Source: an uncultured Campylobacter sp.
GTDB taxonomy: Bacteria; Actinomycetota; Actinomycetes; Mycobacteriales; Mycobacteriaceae
Direction: 5' to 3'
Assembly: GCA_946221035.1 (NCBI GenBank)
Contig: CAMIME010000069.1
Span: 1-7,730, forward strand
DNA length: 7,730 nucleotides
Made by a program: the position numbers and the translations under genes
Notes under the pieces: model-generated
Told to the model about the DNA's origin: nothing
The model's database searches: none
What the model saw: only the letters and a program-made list of their open reading frames with translations
In this document: piece by piece, positions 1 to 7,419 of the stretch
Layout: every line of letters begins with the position of its first letter
How positions within the stretch are numbered: position 1 is the first letter of the stretch

Positions 1-1058
1 CCCCTGCGCCTGCTCCTGCCCCAGCCCCGGCGCCTGCGCCTGCGCCTGCGCCTGCACCCGGCGCACCTGGCGGGGAGCAAGCGCTGTCGCCGCAGGAGTT
101 GGCGCAGCTCACCGGCGGTACCGCGGGCGCGATGAGCAAGGAGGAGGCCTATGCGGCGCTGACAAACGCACAGGCGGATCTCGCGGTTGCCCGCACCCAA
201 GCTGCGCAGGAGCGCGACCAGCTTAAGGCGGCCGTCGATACGGCATGGCGTCAGGCGGAGAACGCGCAGCTGGACACGGGAGACGGCACCTTGGAGTACC
301 AGGTGCAGGAGGCGACGGTGTACGCGCCGATCGCCGGTCTTGTAACCAGCGTTGATGTGCGCGAGGGCGATATCCCCCAGGGCAAGCTGTTGACCATCGC
401 CGACGATTCCCGCCTGGTGATCCGTTCCCAAGTCCGCGAGGCGGACGTGCCGAACATTTCCGAGGGCGACCGCGTCACGTTCACCTCCACGGCCACGGGC
501 AAGAAGGAATTCACCGGCCGGGTTGCACGCATCGCGCCGGCCGCGGATACGGCGGGCAGTGCCGGCGCGGCGTTGCCCAATATGGGCGGCCAAGGTTCCC
601 AAGGAGCGGCGGAGGTGACGTTCCCGGTAGAAATCGAGGTGACGGGGGACAAGGAGGGTCTGCTTCTTGGCGGTAGCGCCCGAGCCGAAATCATCACGTC
701 CGAGGAAAAGGGCGCATTAAAGGTGCCGATCGACGCTGTCTTCGGCGACGAAGGCGACAAGAAGGTGCTGGTGCTGGCCACCGACGGCGATGACGCGACT
801 TCGGGCCGGGTGGAGGAGCGCTCGGTGAAAACGGGCGCGTCCAACGACGTGGATACCTCCGTCACCGGAGGGGACCTGAAGTCCGGTGACATCGTGATCA
901 ACTGGCCCGACGAGTACAAGGACCGTACGGGTGAAACGGTGAAGATCACGGACCCGGGATTCGACCCCGAAGCAGTGAGGCAGGCGCGGGAGAAGAAGCA
1001 ACCGACGACTGCTACGGTCACCGTCACCAGCACCCGACGCGCAGCTGAGGGGAAGTAA
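1..1058 (+). CDS. Periplasmic adaptor subunit (HlyD/MacA family) of a MacAB-like ABC efflux system, 5'-truncated
   Basis: This is the extracytoplasmic adaptor that works with the ABC ATPase and permease encoded directly downstream. The reading frame is open from position 3, so the true start lies before the window; 351 C-terminal residues are visible. The TTG at 99 opens the longest start-to-stop ORF but is an internal Leu codon. In order I see a (Pro-Ala)9 stretch (visible residues 1-18), an Ala/Gln-rich helix likely to form half of the coiled-coil hairpin (about 44-90), the second half of the lipoyl domain with the family-typical APIAG motif (108-112) and VREGD, a beta-barrel domain (about 138-230) carrying a Gly/Gln-rich loop (about 182-202), and a membrane-proximal domain ending in a Lys/Thr/Arg-rich tail. 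The family call is firm from the APIAG/lipoyl and QVREADV segments. The transported substrate cannot be told. Stop TAA at 1056-1058 touches the next start codon. Confidence 0.9.
   Translation, partial: PAPAPAPAPAPAPAPAPAPGAPGGEQALSPQELAQLTGGTAGAMSKEEAYAALTNAQADLAVARTQAAQERDQLKAAVDTAWRQAENAQLDTGDGTLEYQVQEATVYAPIAGLVTSVDVREGDIPQGKLLTIADDSRLVIRSQVREADVPNISEGDRVTFTSTATGKKEFTGRVARIAPAADTAGSAGAALPNMGGQGSQGAAEVTFPVEIEVTGDKEGLLLGGSARAEIITSEEKGALKVPIDAVFGDEGDKKVLVLATDGDDATSGRVEERSVKTGASNDVDTSVTGGDLKSGDIVINWPDEYKDRTGETVKITDPGFDPEAVRQAREKKQPTTATVTVTSTRRAAEGK
3..56 (+). repeat. Pro-Ala dipeptide repeat with CCTGCG hexamer units inside the adaptor gene
   Basis: Eighteen codons alternate Pro and Ala nine times. 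The stretch from 33 to 50 is three perfect CCTGCG hexamers followed by CCTGCA; the other units vary at third positions. It encodes a stiff, extended linker at the point where HlyD-family adaptors normally turn between the two coiled-coil helices. Hexamer gain or loss would keep the frame and only change linker length. The repeat may continue upstream of the window. Confidence 0.85.
1047..1053 (+). promoter_or_regulatory. Ribosome binding site deciding the GTG start of the ABC ATPase
   Basis: GAGGGGA lies five bases before GTG 1059, within the last codons of the adaptor gene. It favours GTG 1059 over the internal ATG at 1095, whose nearest purine run (GGAGG, 1076-1080) is about 14 bases away. 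Confidence 0.65.
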
Positions 1059-1805
1059 GTGGTGGGGGAGACGCCGGAGGTCGTCGATAAGCAAATGGCG
1101 GATAGCGGTCTTCTTATCGACATGCGCCAGATTGTGAAGACGTACAACGTGGGTGAGCCAAGCGAGCTCACCGTGTTGCACGGCATCGACTTCCAGGCCG
1201 AAGACGGCGAGTTTGTGTCCATCGTGGGCCCATCGGGTTGCGGAAAGTCCACGCTGATGAACCTCATTGGCATGCTAGATCGCCCCACCGAGGGCGCGTA
1301 CGCGTTCAACGGCGAGCCGGTGTACGCAAAAGAGGACAAGGAGCTTGCCGCATACCGCAGCAAGAACATCGGTTTCATTTTTCAAAACTTCAACCTTGTG
1401 GGCCGCATCGATGCGCTGCAGAACGTGGCCATGCCGATGATGTACGCCGGAGTGGGTAAATCCGAGCGCGAGGACCGCGCCGCGGAGCTGCTTACGCGCA
1501 TGGGGATGGGCGATCGCATCCACCACAACCCGAACGAGCTCTCGGGCGGGCAGAAGCAGCGCGTGGCCATCGCACGCAGCCTGGCGAACGACCCGGACTT
1601 ATTGCTTGCCGACGAACCCACGGGCGCCCTCGATTCCAAAACCGGCCGCATGGTGATGGACCTCTTCCACGAACTCAACCAGGACCTGGGCAAGGCGATT
1701 GTCTTCATCACCCACAACCCTGAACTGGCGGAGGAAACGGGACGAATCGTGGAAATGATGGACGGGCGCATTGCCAACGTGCGAGTGCCAGGGCAGGTGG
1801 CGTAG
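1059..1805 (+). CDS. ABC transporter ATP-binding protein (MacB/LolD-type ATPase)
   Basis: This is the cytoplasmic ATPase that powers the permease encoded next. At 248 residues it is a usual length for the LolD/MacB nucleotide-binding family. All catalytic elements are present: Walker A GPSGCGKST (57-65), Q-loop Gln109 in FIFQNFNL, signature LSGGQKQR (161-168), Walker B LLLADEPT (181-188, catalytic Glu186), D-loop ALDS (190-193) and H-loop His219 in ITHN. The FQNFNL and GALDSKTG segments are typical of the subfamily that pairs with FtsX-like permeases and not of importers. GTG 1059 directly follows the adaptor stop and has a good ribosome binding site. This start gives about 20 residues ahead of the conserved core, so the ATG at 1095 remains a weaker alternative. 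In E. coli MacB the ATPase and permease are one polypeptide; here they are separate, as is common in Gram-positive bacteria. Confidence 0.95.
   Translation: MVGETPEVVDKQMADSGLLIDMRQIVKTYNVGEPSELTVLHGIDFQAEDGEFVSIVGPSGCGKSTLMNLIGMLDRPTEGAYAFNGEPVYAKEDKELAAYRSKNIGFIFQNFNLVGRIDALQNVAMPMMYAGVGKSEREDRAAELLTRMGMGDRIHHNPNELSGGQKQRVAIARSLANDPDLLLADEPTGALDSKTGRMVMDLFHELNQDLGKAIVFITHNPELAEETGRIVEMMDGRIANVRVPGQVA
1795..1800 (+). promoter_or_regulatory. Ribosome binding site for the permease gene
   Basis: AGGTGG, five bases before GTG 1806, is embedded in the final codons of the ATPase gene. It supports the GTG start that directly follows the ATPase stop codon. Confidence 0.5.
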
Positions 1806-3077
1806 GTGAACGTACGTGAATCGCTGAGGCTGGCGCTGACCAGCCTGAACACGAACAAGCTGCGGTCGCTGCTCACCCTTTTGGGCATCATCATCGGCAT
1901 CATGGCCGTGATCATCATCATGACGCTCGGGCGCGCGCTGGAAAACGACGTGATGGGCGAGCTGGAAACGGCCGGCACGACAACGTACCCGGTGTACATC
2001 CACGAAGTGCCGGAGGAGAGCGAAATCGACGCGGAGGACCCGTTCGGCGGGCTCATGATGGCGCCTCCTACGAACAAGGAAGACGGCGTCAGCATCGAGG
2101 AGCTGCGTGAGCTCCAGCGCTTCTTCGGCGAGCGCGTCACCGGCGTAGATATCGAGACCATGCTCTCCGGCGACGCGAAGCTGGGAGAGACTACGGCCAG
2201 TGCCACCATTAATCCGGTGCTGGAGTCCTCGCTGGATATGCGCAACGTCGCGGTGCAGTACGGTCGCGCGTTTACTGCGGAGATGATCGACGCTGACCGT
2301 CCGGTGGCGGTCGTATCGCAGCCGCTTGTCGACGCCCTCTTTGACGGCGATCCACTCGCAGCGCTCGGGTCGCGCATCGACCTGGAGCTCGAGGGCCGCA
2401 CAGGTGTGTTCACCATCATCGGCGTGGCGGAAGAGGCCGAAGCTGACCCCATGTTCGGCGAGATGAGCTACTCCGAGGTGTACATCCCCGTGCTTTCGGC
2501 ATCCAGGCTGGGCGAAGATGCCAGCTGGGCGTCCTCGTTTACGGTGCGATCCGCGGCGAGCGAAGATCCTGTCGTGTTCCAAGCCGAATTGCAGGAGTAC
2601 CTGGACCGGCTCTACCGGGGCAACGAGAAATTTGAGGCAGAGGTCTTTGACATCTCGAAGTCCCTTGAGGGCCTGACCAGAGTGTTCCGCACGATGTCGG
2701 TGGTGCTCTCAGCCATCGGTGGCATCTCGCTGCTCGTCGGTGGCATTGGCGTGATGAACATCATGTTGATCACCGTGACAGAGCGCACCCGGGAAATTGG
2801 TGTGCGCAAGGCGCTCGGTGCGACGCAGGGCGACATCCGCATGCAGTTCATTATCGAGGCAATGCTGGTGTGCCTGATCGGTGGACTGATCGGCGTGCTG
2901 CTTGGAGGCATCATCGGGCTGATCGCATCCTCGACAGTGCTCTCCCTGACGTGGCCGCCCGTCTCCGCAGTGGTGTTCTCCCTGTTGTTCTCACTTGCGA
3001 TCGGCGTATTCTTTGGCGCTTACCCCGCATCGAAAGCCGCGAAGATGCAGCCCATCGAGGCGCTTCGCTACGAGTAG
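1806..3077 (+). CDS. ABC transporter permease (MacB/FtsX family)
   Basis: This is the integral-membrane subunit of the efflux system. The 423 residues show the standard MacB-type layout: a short cytoplasmic amphipathic start (MNVRESLRLALTSL), a first membrane helix (about 20-44, with LLGIIIGIMAVIII), a large extracytoplasmic MacB-like core (about 45-290), then three C-terminal helices (about 297-322, 350-378 and 386-406). The strongest family mark is GVMNIMLITVTERTREIGVR (315-334), followed by KALGAT, the FtsX-domain coupling region that contacts the ATPase. The end GAYPASKAAKMQPIEALRYE (404-423) is also classic. The extracytoplasmic core is rich in Asp and Glu (for example EVPEESEIDAEDP at 67-79). 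In the MacB family such proteins do not pass substrate through the membrane but couple ATP use to conformational change outside it. No terminator hairpin is evident after the TAG at 3075-3077. Confidence 0.95.
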   Translation: MNVRESLRLALTSLNTNKLRSLLTLLGIIIGIMAVIIIMTLGRALENDVMGELETAGTTTYPVYIHEVPEESEIDAEDPFGGLMMAPPTNKEDGVSIEELRELQRFFGERVTGVDIETMLSGDAKLGETTASATINPVLESSLDMRNVAVQYGRAFTAEMIDADRPVAVVSQPLVDALFDGDPLAALGSRIDLELEGRTGVFTIIGVAEEAEADPMFGEMSYSEVYIPVLSASRLGEDASWASSFTVRSAASEDPVVFQAELQEYLDRLYRGNEKFEAEVFDISKSLEGLTRVFRTMSVVLSAIGGISLLVGGIGVMNIMLITVTERTREIGVRKALGATQGDIRMQFIIEAMLVCLIGGLIGVLLGGIIGLIASSTVLSLTWPPVSAVVFSLLFSLAIGVFFGAYPASKAAKMQPIEALRYE

Positions 3078-3096
3078 AACATAGTTTCCAGGGTAT

Positions 3097-3124
3097 TTGG
3101 CGGTGTCGGGGGGCCGTCTACAAT
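3097..3124 (+). promoter_or_regulatory. Sigma-70-type promoter of dnaE1, predicted leaderless
   Basis: A -35-like TTGGCG (3097-3102) is separated by 16 bases from a -10 box TACAAT (3119-3124). A start site seven bases past the -10 box falls at A3132, the first base of an in-frame ATG. This matches the leaderless transcripts that are common in corynebacteria and mycobacteria. The box overlaps the upstream ATG at 3123, which a transcript from this promoter would not contain. It lies in the 45-base gap after the permease stop. The element match is seen directly; activity and start site are inferred. Confidence 0.6.
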
Positions 3125-3131
3125 GACCCGC

Positions 3132-6100
3132 ATGGCCAAACGCTCCTCCTTTGTGCACCTGCATAACCACACCGAATTCTCCATGCTCGACGGCATGGCG
3201 AAAGTGGACCTGCTGGCGGAGGAGGTGTCGCGCCAGGGGATGCCTGCAGTCGGCATGACCGACCACGGAAATATGTTCGGTTCCAACGCCTTCTATCGGC
3301 GGATGACTGATGCCGGTATCAAACCGATTATCGGCATCGAGGCGTACATGGCACCGGAGTCACGTTTTAACAAGAAGCGTGTGCTCTGGGGCACCCCGGA
3401 CCAAAAGCCGGACGATGTTTCCGCCTCGGGTGCGTACCTGCACCAGACCATGCTGGCGGAGAACGCAACGGGTCTGCACAACTTGTTCAAACTGTCGTCC
3501 CTGGCTTCCTATGAGGGCCAGTTGGGTAAATGGCCGAGGATGGATGCGGAGCTCATCGCCGAGCACGCGGACGGCATCATCGCTACTACCGGTTGCCCCT
3601 CGGGGGACGTGCAAACCCGCCTGCGTCTTGGGCAGTACGACGCCGCGTTGGAGGCGGCCGCGATGTGGCAGGACATCTACGGCCGCGATAACTATTTCCT
3701 CGAGCTCATGGATCACGGCTTGCACATCGAGCGACGCGTCCGCGAGGACCTGCTGCGCATCGGTGAGGCGTTGAACCTGCCGCCTCTGGTCACGAACGAT
3801 TGCCACTACGTCCTCGAGTCGCAGGCCCCGGCGCACGAGGCGATGCTGTGCGTGCAAACGGGCAAAACGTTGCTGGACCCGGACAGGTTCAAGTTCGACG
3901 GATCTGGGTACTACATCAAAAGCGCCGAGCAGATGCGCGAGTTGTGGGATTCCACCGTGCCCGACGGCTGCGACAACACGCTGTGGATCGCGGAGCGTGT
4001 GGGCGACTACGGCGAGTTGTGGGAGGAACACCCGCATGACCGTATGCCGATCGCCGACGTGCCGGAGGGCCACACCCCCACGACCTGGCTGCGCGAGGAA
4101 GTGCTGCGGGGCCTCAAGGAGCGTTTCGACGGTGGGGACGTGCCGGCCGAATACATCGAGCGCGCGAGCTACGAGATCGATGTCATTGACATGAAGGGCT
4201 ACCCGTCCTACTTCCTCATCGTGGCCGAGCTGATCAAGCACGCGCGTGACATCGGCATTCGCGTTGGGCCGGGTCGTGGCTCCGCTGCGGGCTCGCTCGT
4301 GGCATACGCGCTGACGATTACCAACATTGATCCGATGGAGCACGGCCTGCTGTTCGAGCGATTCCTCAACCCGGAGCGCCCGTCTGCACCCGATATCGAT
4401 ATCGACTTCGACGATCGTCGCCGCGGCGAAATGATCACGTACGCCGCCCAGCGCTGGGGTGAGGACAAGATCGCACAGGTCATCACCTTCGGCACGGTGA
4501 AGACCAAGCAGGCGATCAAGGACTCGGCGAAGGTGAACTTTGGCCAGCCCGGCTTCCAGATGGCAGACCGGATCAACGGTGCGCTCCCGCCGGCGATCAT
4601 GGCAAAGGACATCCCGCTATCGGGGATCACGGATCCCGACCACCCCCGCTACCCGGAGGCGGCCGAGGTTCGCTCGCTCATTGAAACCGACCCGGATGTG
4701 GCCAAGATCTACGAGACCGCGCGTGGTCTTGAGGGCGTCGTGCGCCAGGCTGGCGTGCACGCGTGTGCCGTGATTATGGCGTCTGTGCCGTTGATGGATC
4801 ACATCCCGATGTGGAAGCGCCCGGCAGACGGAGCTCTCATCACCGGCTGGGACTACCCGGCGTGTGAGGCCATTGGCCTGCTGAAGATGGACTTTCTGGG
4901 TCTTCGCAACCTCACCGTGCTCGGCGATGCGCTGGAGAACGTGGAGAAAAACCGCGGGGAAACCATCGACCTAGAGGCGTTGGACACGGACAACGAGGCT
5001 GTGTACGAGCTCCTGTCGCGCGGCGACACCTTGGGTGTCTTCCAGCTGGACTCGGGTGGTATGCAAGAGTTGCTGAAGCGGATGAAGCCAACTGGCTTCA
5101 ACGACATCGTGGCTTCGCTCGCTCTGTATCGTCCCGGCCCGATGGGTGTCAACGCGCACTGGGATTACGCCGACCGTAAAAACGGGCGCAAGCCGATCAC
5201 TCCGATCCACCCTGAGCTGGAAGAGCCGCTCAAGGAGATCCTGGATGAGACTTATGGCCTCATCGTCTACCAAGAGCAGATCATGAACATCTCGCAAAAG
5301 GTGGCCAACTACACCGCCGGACAAGCAGATGGCTTCCGCAAAGCCATGGGTAAGAAGAAGCCTGAAGTGCTGGCGAAAGAGTACGAGACGTTCTCAGCCG
5401 GAATGTTCTCCAACGGATACAGCAAGGCCGCAGTGGACGCGCTGTGGGGCACGATTGAGCCGTTCGCATCCTACGCGTTTAACAAGTCTCACGCCGCCGG
5501 ATATGCGCTGGTGTCCTACTGGACGGCGTACATGAAAGCGAACTACGCAGCCGAATACATGGCGGCTCTTTTGACCTCCGTCGGTGACAAGAAGGACAAG
5601 TCTGCGATTTACCTCTCCGACTGTCGCCACCTTGGAATCAGCGTGCTGCAGCCCGACATCAACGAGTCCGAAGAAAACTTCATCGCTGTGGGCGAAGACA
5701 TTCGCTACGGTCTCGCCGCCGTGCGCAACGTCGGCGCCGAGGTGGTGGAGTCCATCAAGGAAACCCGTCGGGTAAAGGGGCAGTTCGCAAGTTTCTCCGA
5801 CTACCTGGAAAAGATCGACCTCTTGCCCTGCAACAAGCGCATCACCGAATCGCTGATCAAGGCTGGTGCCTTCGATTCGCTCGGACATCCGCGCAAGGGC
5901 CTCATGCTCATCCATGAGGATGCCGTCGATTCCGTCCTCTCCACGAAGAAAGCCGCAGATAAAGGACAGTTCGACCTCTTTGCGGCGTTCGGGGGTGACG
6001 ATTCCGCAGATGCATCTGGCGGGTCAATGTTCGCGATGGAGGTTCCGGACGATGAGTGGGATCGGAAGCACAAACTCGCACTCGAGCGGGAGATGCTCGG

Positions 6101-6701
6101 TTTGTATGTCTCGGGGCACCCGCTGGATGGATTTGAAGAAGCGATCGAGGCCCAGACGGACACTGAACTAACGCAGATCCTCTCCGGCGAAATGCGGAAC
6201 GGGGCCGAGGTGACAATCGGCGGGTTGATTTCGAGTGTTGATAGACGCTACTCGAAGAAGGACGGCTCGCCTTGGGCGATTGTCACCGTTGAGGACCACC
6301 ACGGTGCTCAGGTGGATGTGCTGCTGTTTAACAAGGTGTATGCACTTGTCGCGCCGCAGATTGTCGAGGACAACATCATTCTGGTGAAGGCCCATGTCTC
6401 CATCCGCGACGATCGGATGAGCCTGTTCGGTGATGACGTCAAGGTCCCTGAACTCGGTCCGGGTAATGGCGCTGGCCTGCCGTTGCGCCTGACGCTGAGA
6501 ACCGATCAATGCTCGGTGGACACAATTGCCAAACTTAAGCAGGTTCTCGTGAATAACCCGGGCGACTCCGATGTGTACCTGAACTTGGTTAATGGCGATC
6601 AAAGCCAGCTGATGATCCTCGGTGATCACCTGCGTGTTAACCGCTCGGCAAACCTCATGGGCGATCTGAAGGCTACGTTGGGTGCGGGCATCTTGGGGTA
6701 G
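3132..6701 (+). CDS. dnaE1: DNA polymerase III alpha subunit (replicative polymerase DnaE1)
   Basis: This is the main replicative DNA polymerase, working with the beta clamp and clamp loader at the fork. From ATG 3132 it has 1189 residues, normal for the family. The N-terminal PHP domain keeps all nine metal ligands by alignment to M. tuberculosis DnaE1 (His11, His13, Asp20, His45, Glu70, His104, Cys155, Asp223, His225), so it should retain 3'-5' proofreading. The palm carries PDIDIDF with Asp421 and Asp423, and the third catalytic residue Asp587 in KMDFLGL. Finger motifs include LYRPGPM (665-671), YGLIVYQEQIM (708-718) and NKSHAAGY (784-791). A helix-hairpin-helix region (about 855-920), the clamp-binding motif QFDLF (946-950) and an OB fold (about 1024-1105) follow. 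The complete PHP site and clamp motif argue against the error-prone DnaE2. ATG 3123 would add three residues (MTR), but it lies inside the promoter's -10 box and lacks a clear ribosome binding site, so 3132 is preferred. Confidence 0.97.
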   Translation: MAKRSSFVHLHNHTEFSMLDGMAKVDLLAEEVSRQGMPAVGMTDHGNMFGSNAFYRRMTDAGIKPIIGIEAYMAPESRFNKKRVLWGTPDQKPDDVSASGAYLHQTMLAENATGLHNLFKLSSLASYEGQLGKWPRMDAELIAEHADGIIATTGCPSGDVQTRLRLGQYDAALEAAAMWQDIYGRDNYFLELMDHGLHIERRVREDLLRIGEALNLPPLVTNDCHYVLESQAPAHEAMLCVQTGKTLLDPDRFKFDGSGYYIKSAEQMRELWDSTVPDGCDNTLWIAERVGDYGELWEEHPHDRMPIADVPEGHTPTTWLREEVLRGLKERFDGGDVPAEYIERASYEIDVIDMKGYPSYFLIVAELIKHARDIGIRVGPGRGSAAGSLVAYALTITNIDPMEHGLLFERFLNPERPSAPDIDIDFDDRRRGEMITYAAQRWGEDKIAQVITFGTVKTKQAIKDSAKVNFGQPGFQMADRINGALPPAIMAKDIPLSGITDPDHPRYPEAAEVRSLIETDPDVAKIYETARGLEGVVRQAGVHACAVIMASVPLMDHIPMWKRPADGALITGWDYPACEAIGLLKMDFLGLRNLTVLGDALENVEKNRGETIDLEALDTDNEAVYELLSRGDTLGVFQLDSGGMQELLKRMKPTGFNDIVASLALYRPGPMGVNAHWDYADRKNGRKPITPIHPELEEPLKEILDETYGLIVYQEQIMNISQKVANYTAGQADGFRKAMGKKKPEVLAKEYETFSAGMFSNGYSKAAVDALWGTIEPFASYAFNKSHAAGYALVSYWTAYMKANYAAEYMAALLTSVGDKKDKSAIYLSDCRHLGISVLQPDINESEENFIAVGEDIRYGLAAVRNVGAEVVESIKETRRVKGQFASFSDYLEKIDLLPCNKRITESLIKAGAFDSLGHPRKGLMLIHEDAVDSVLSTKKAADKGQFDLFAAFGGDDSADASGGSMFAMEVPDDEWDRKHKLALEREMLGLYVSGHPLDGFEEAIEAQTDTELTQILSGEMRNGAEVTIGGLISSVDRRYSKKDGSPWAIVTVEDHHGAQVDVLLFNKVYALVAPQIVEDNIILVKAHVSIRDDRMSLFGDDVKVPELGPGNGAGLPLRLTLRTDQCSVDTIAKLKQVLVNNPGDSDVYLNLVNGDQSQLMILGDHLRVNRSANLMGDLKATLGAGILG

Positions 6702-6715
6702 CTCCCGGCGGGGAC

Positions 6716-6760
6716 AAAAAATCCGCTGCCTCGCATCTGCTGCGAGGGAGCGGATTTTTT
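6716..6760. terminator. Bidirectional intrinsic terminator between convergent genes
   Basis: Six A, a 14-base arm (6722-6735), a five-base loop TCTGC (6736-6740), the matching arm (6741-6754) and six T form a 20-bp stem with a single G-G mismatch (6728/6748). On the plus strand the T-run ends dnaE1 transcripts 59 bases after its stop. On the minus strand the complement of the A-run serves the gene arriving from 7389. Its place between two convergent genes fits both roles. Confidence 0.9.
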
Positions 6761-6774
6761 CGCTGGGTGAACCC

Positions 6775-7389
6775 TTACGGGTTGAGCATCTTCTTCACGT
6801 AGTCGCGCAGCTGCGGGATGGAGTTGATGGTAACGATGAGGCTACCAATCGCTGCACCGAGTGCAGTGACGACAACGGAGATCTTAGTGATGATCTCCAG
6901 CGCCCGATCCTCGTAGGAACTCGGCTGCATCCACTCCGGGGCGGTTGCAACGGAGGTGTTCGGCGTGACTGAAACCTTAGCGCCGGTGGTGGTGGGCGTG
7001 GACGTGGTGGGCGTCGGCTTCGCCTCGGAGGTCACAGTCTCAGTCTTCGTCACCACAACGACACTCTGGGACACCGACGGCGTTGTCGTGGTCGTCGGCG
7101 CAGTCGTGCTGGACTTCGGGGTCGAGGTCGCAGACGACGGGGTGGACGTCGGAGTTGCGGGAGTCGAGGTCTCCGACGCCTTCGAAGATGTCGTCGTCTG
7201 AGCCGCGGTCGTTGTCGGAGCAGCAGATGCGTCCGAGGTCGAAGCGGGTTCAGTGGTGGTTGACGGGGTGCTGGTGGCTACGGTTTCGGATGTCGGCGTC
7301 GTGGTTTCGGCGTCGGCAGATACAGCGGCGATCGCACCGGACGCAAGCGCGACCAGGGCGACCGATGCCACTACATTACGGTTCTTCAC
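6775..7389 (-). CDS. Secreted Thr/Ser-rich protein with C-terminal membrane anchor, function unknown
   Basis: I do not recognise this 204-residue protein. It begins with a clear signal peptide (Lys/Arg at 2-4, then a hydrophobic Ala/Val-rich core) with a likely signal peptidase I site after ADA (25-27). Residues 28 to about 148 are strongly enriched in Thr, Ser, Pro and Ala with many TTT and TSTP runs, broken by a short VVVVTKTETV stretch (110-119). Such regions are extended and, in actinobacteria, are frequent targets of O-mannosylation. A folded-looking segment PEWMQPSSYEDRALEIITK (151-169) leads into one membrane helix (about 168-189) and a 15-residue basic tail ending KKMLNP. The topology is probably outside ectodomain, one anchor, short inside tail. 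No LPXTG sorting motif is present. The start is GTG, with ribosome binding site GGAAGGAAA at 7394-7402. It follows the similar partial gene upstream by 30 bases, probably in one operon, and ends 15 bases before the shared terminator. Confidence 0.85.
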   Translation of the reverse strand: MKNRNVVASVALVALASGAIAAVSADAETTTPTSETVATSTPSTTTEPASTSDASAAPTTTAAQTTTSSKASETSTPATPTSTPSSATSTPKSSTTAPTTTTTPSVSQSVVVVTKTETVTSEAKPTPTTSTPTTTGAKVSVTPNTSVATAPEWMQPSSYEDRALEIITKISVVVTALGAAIGSLIVTINSIPQLRDYVKKMLNP

Positions 7390-7393
7390 GATG

Positions 7394-7402
7394 TTTCCTT
7401 CC
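7394..7402 (-). promoter_or_regulatory. Ribosome binding site for the Thr/Ser-rich protein gene
   Basis: Read on the minus strand this is GGAAGGAAA. The AAGGA core sits six bases before GTG 7389. No ATG or other start codon occurs in frame between this GTG and the TAA at 7420-7422, so it decides the start. Confidence 0.65.
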
Positions 7403-7419
7403 GAGGTGAAGTGTGGGGT

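Noticed and set aside
33..56. CCTGCG repeats as a CRISPR array or regulatory iteron
   Set aside because: Units are six bases without spacers and lie in frame within a coding region as Pro-Ala codons.
251..1378. 375-codon open frame on the minus strand
   Set aside because: It spans the adaptor and ATPase genes antisense, has Ser/Pro/Arg-rich composition with no domain, and follows from high-GC codon bias of the real plus-strand genes.
1382..2582. Overlapping minus-strand open frames of 356 and 327 codons
   Set aside because: They lie fully antisense to the conserved ATPase and permease, show no family motif and overlap each other; they are shadow frames.
3360..4343. 327-codon minus-strand open frame
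   Set aside because: It lies opposite the PHP domain and palm of dnaE1, whose motifs are complete; its composition (Arg/Val/His-rich) is typical of a shadow frame.
4390..4425. GATATCGATATCG palindromic run
   Set aside because: It encodes the DIDIDFDD catalytic motif of DnaE1, and codon choice explains the symmetry.
3123..6701. Identification as error-prone DnaE2 or as PolC
   Set aside because: DnaE2 usually lacks an intact PHP metal site and this type of clamp motif, and PolC has an inserted DEDD exonuclease and a different domain order. All nine PHP ligands and QFDLF are present here.
6950..7320. GTGGT/GTCGG-rich low-complexity stretch as a non-coding repeat, or the plus-strand Val-rich open frame at 6956-7201 as a gene
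   Set aside because: It is explained by Thr/Ser/Pro codons (ACC, ACG, TCC) of the minus-strand secreted protein, which has a start, signal peptide, anchor and terminator; the plus-strand frame is its mirror.
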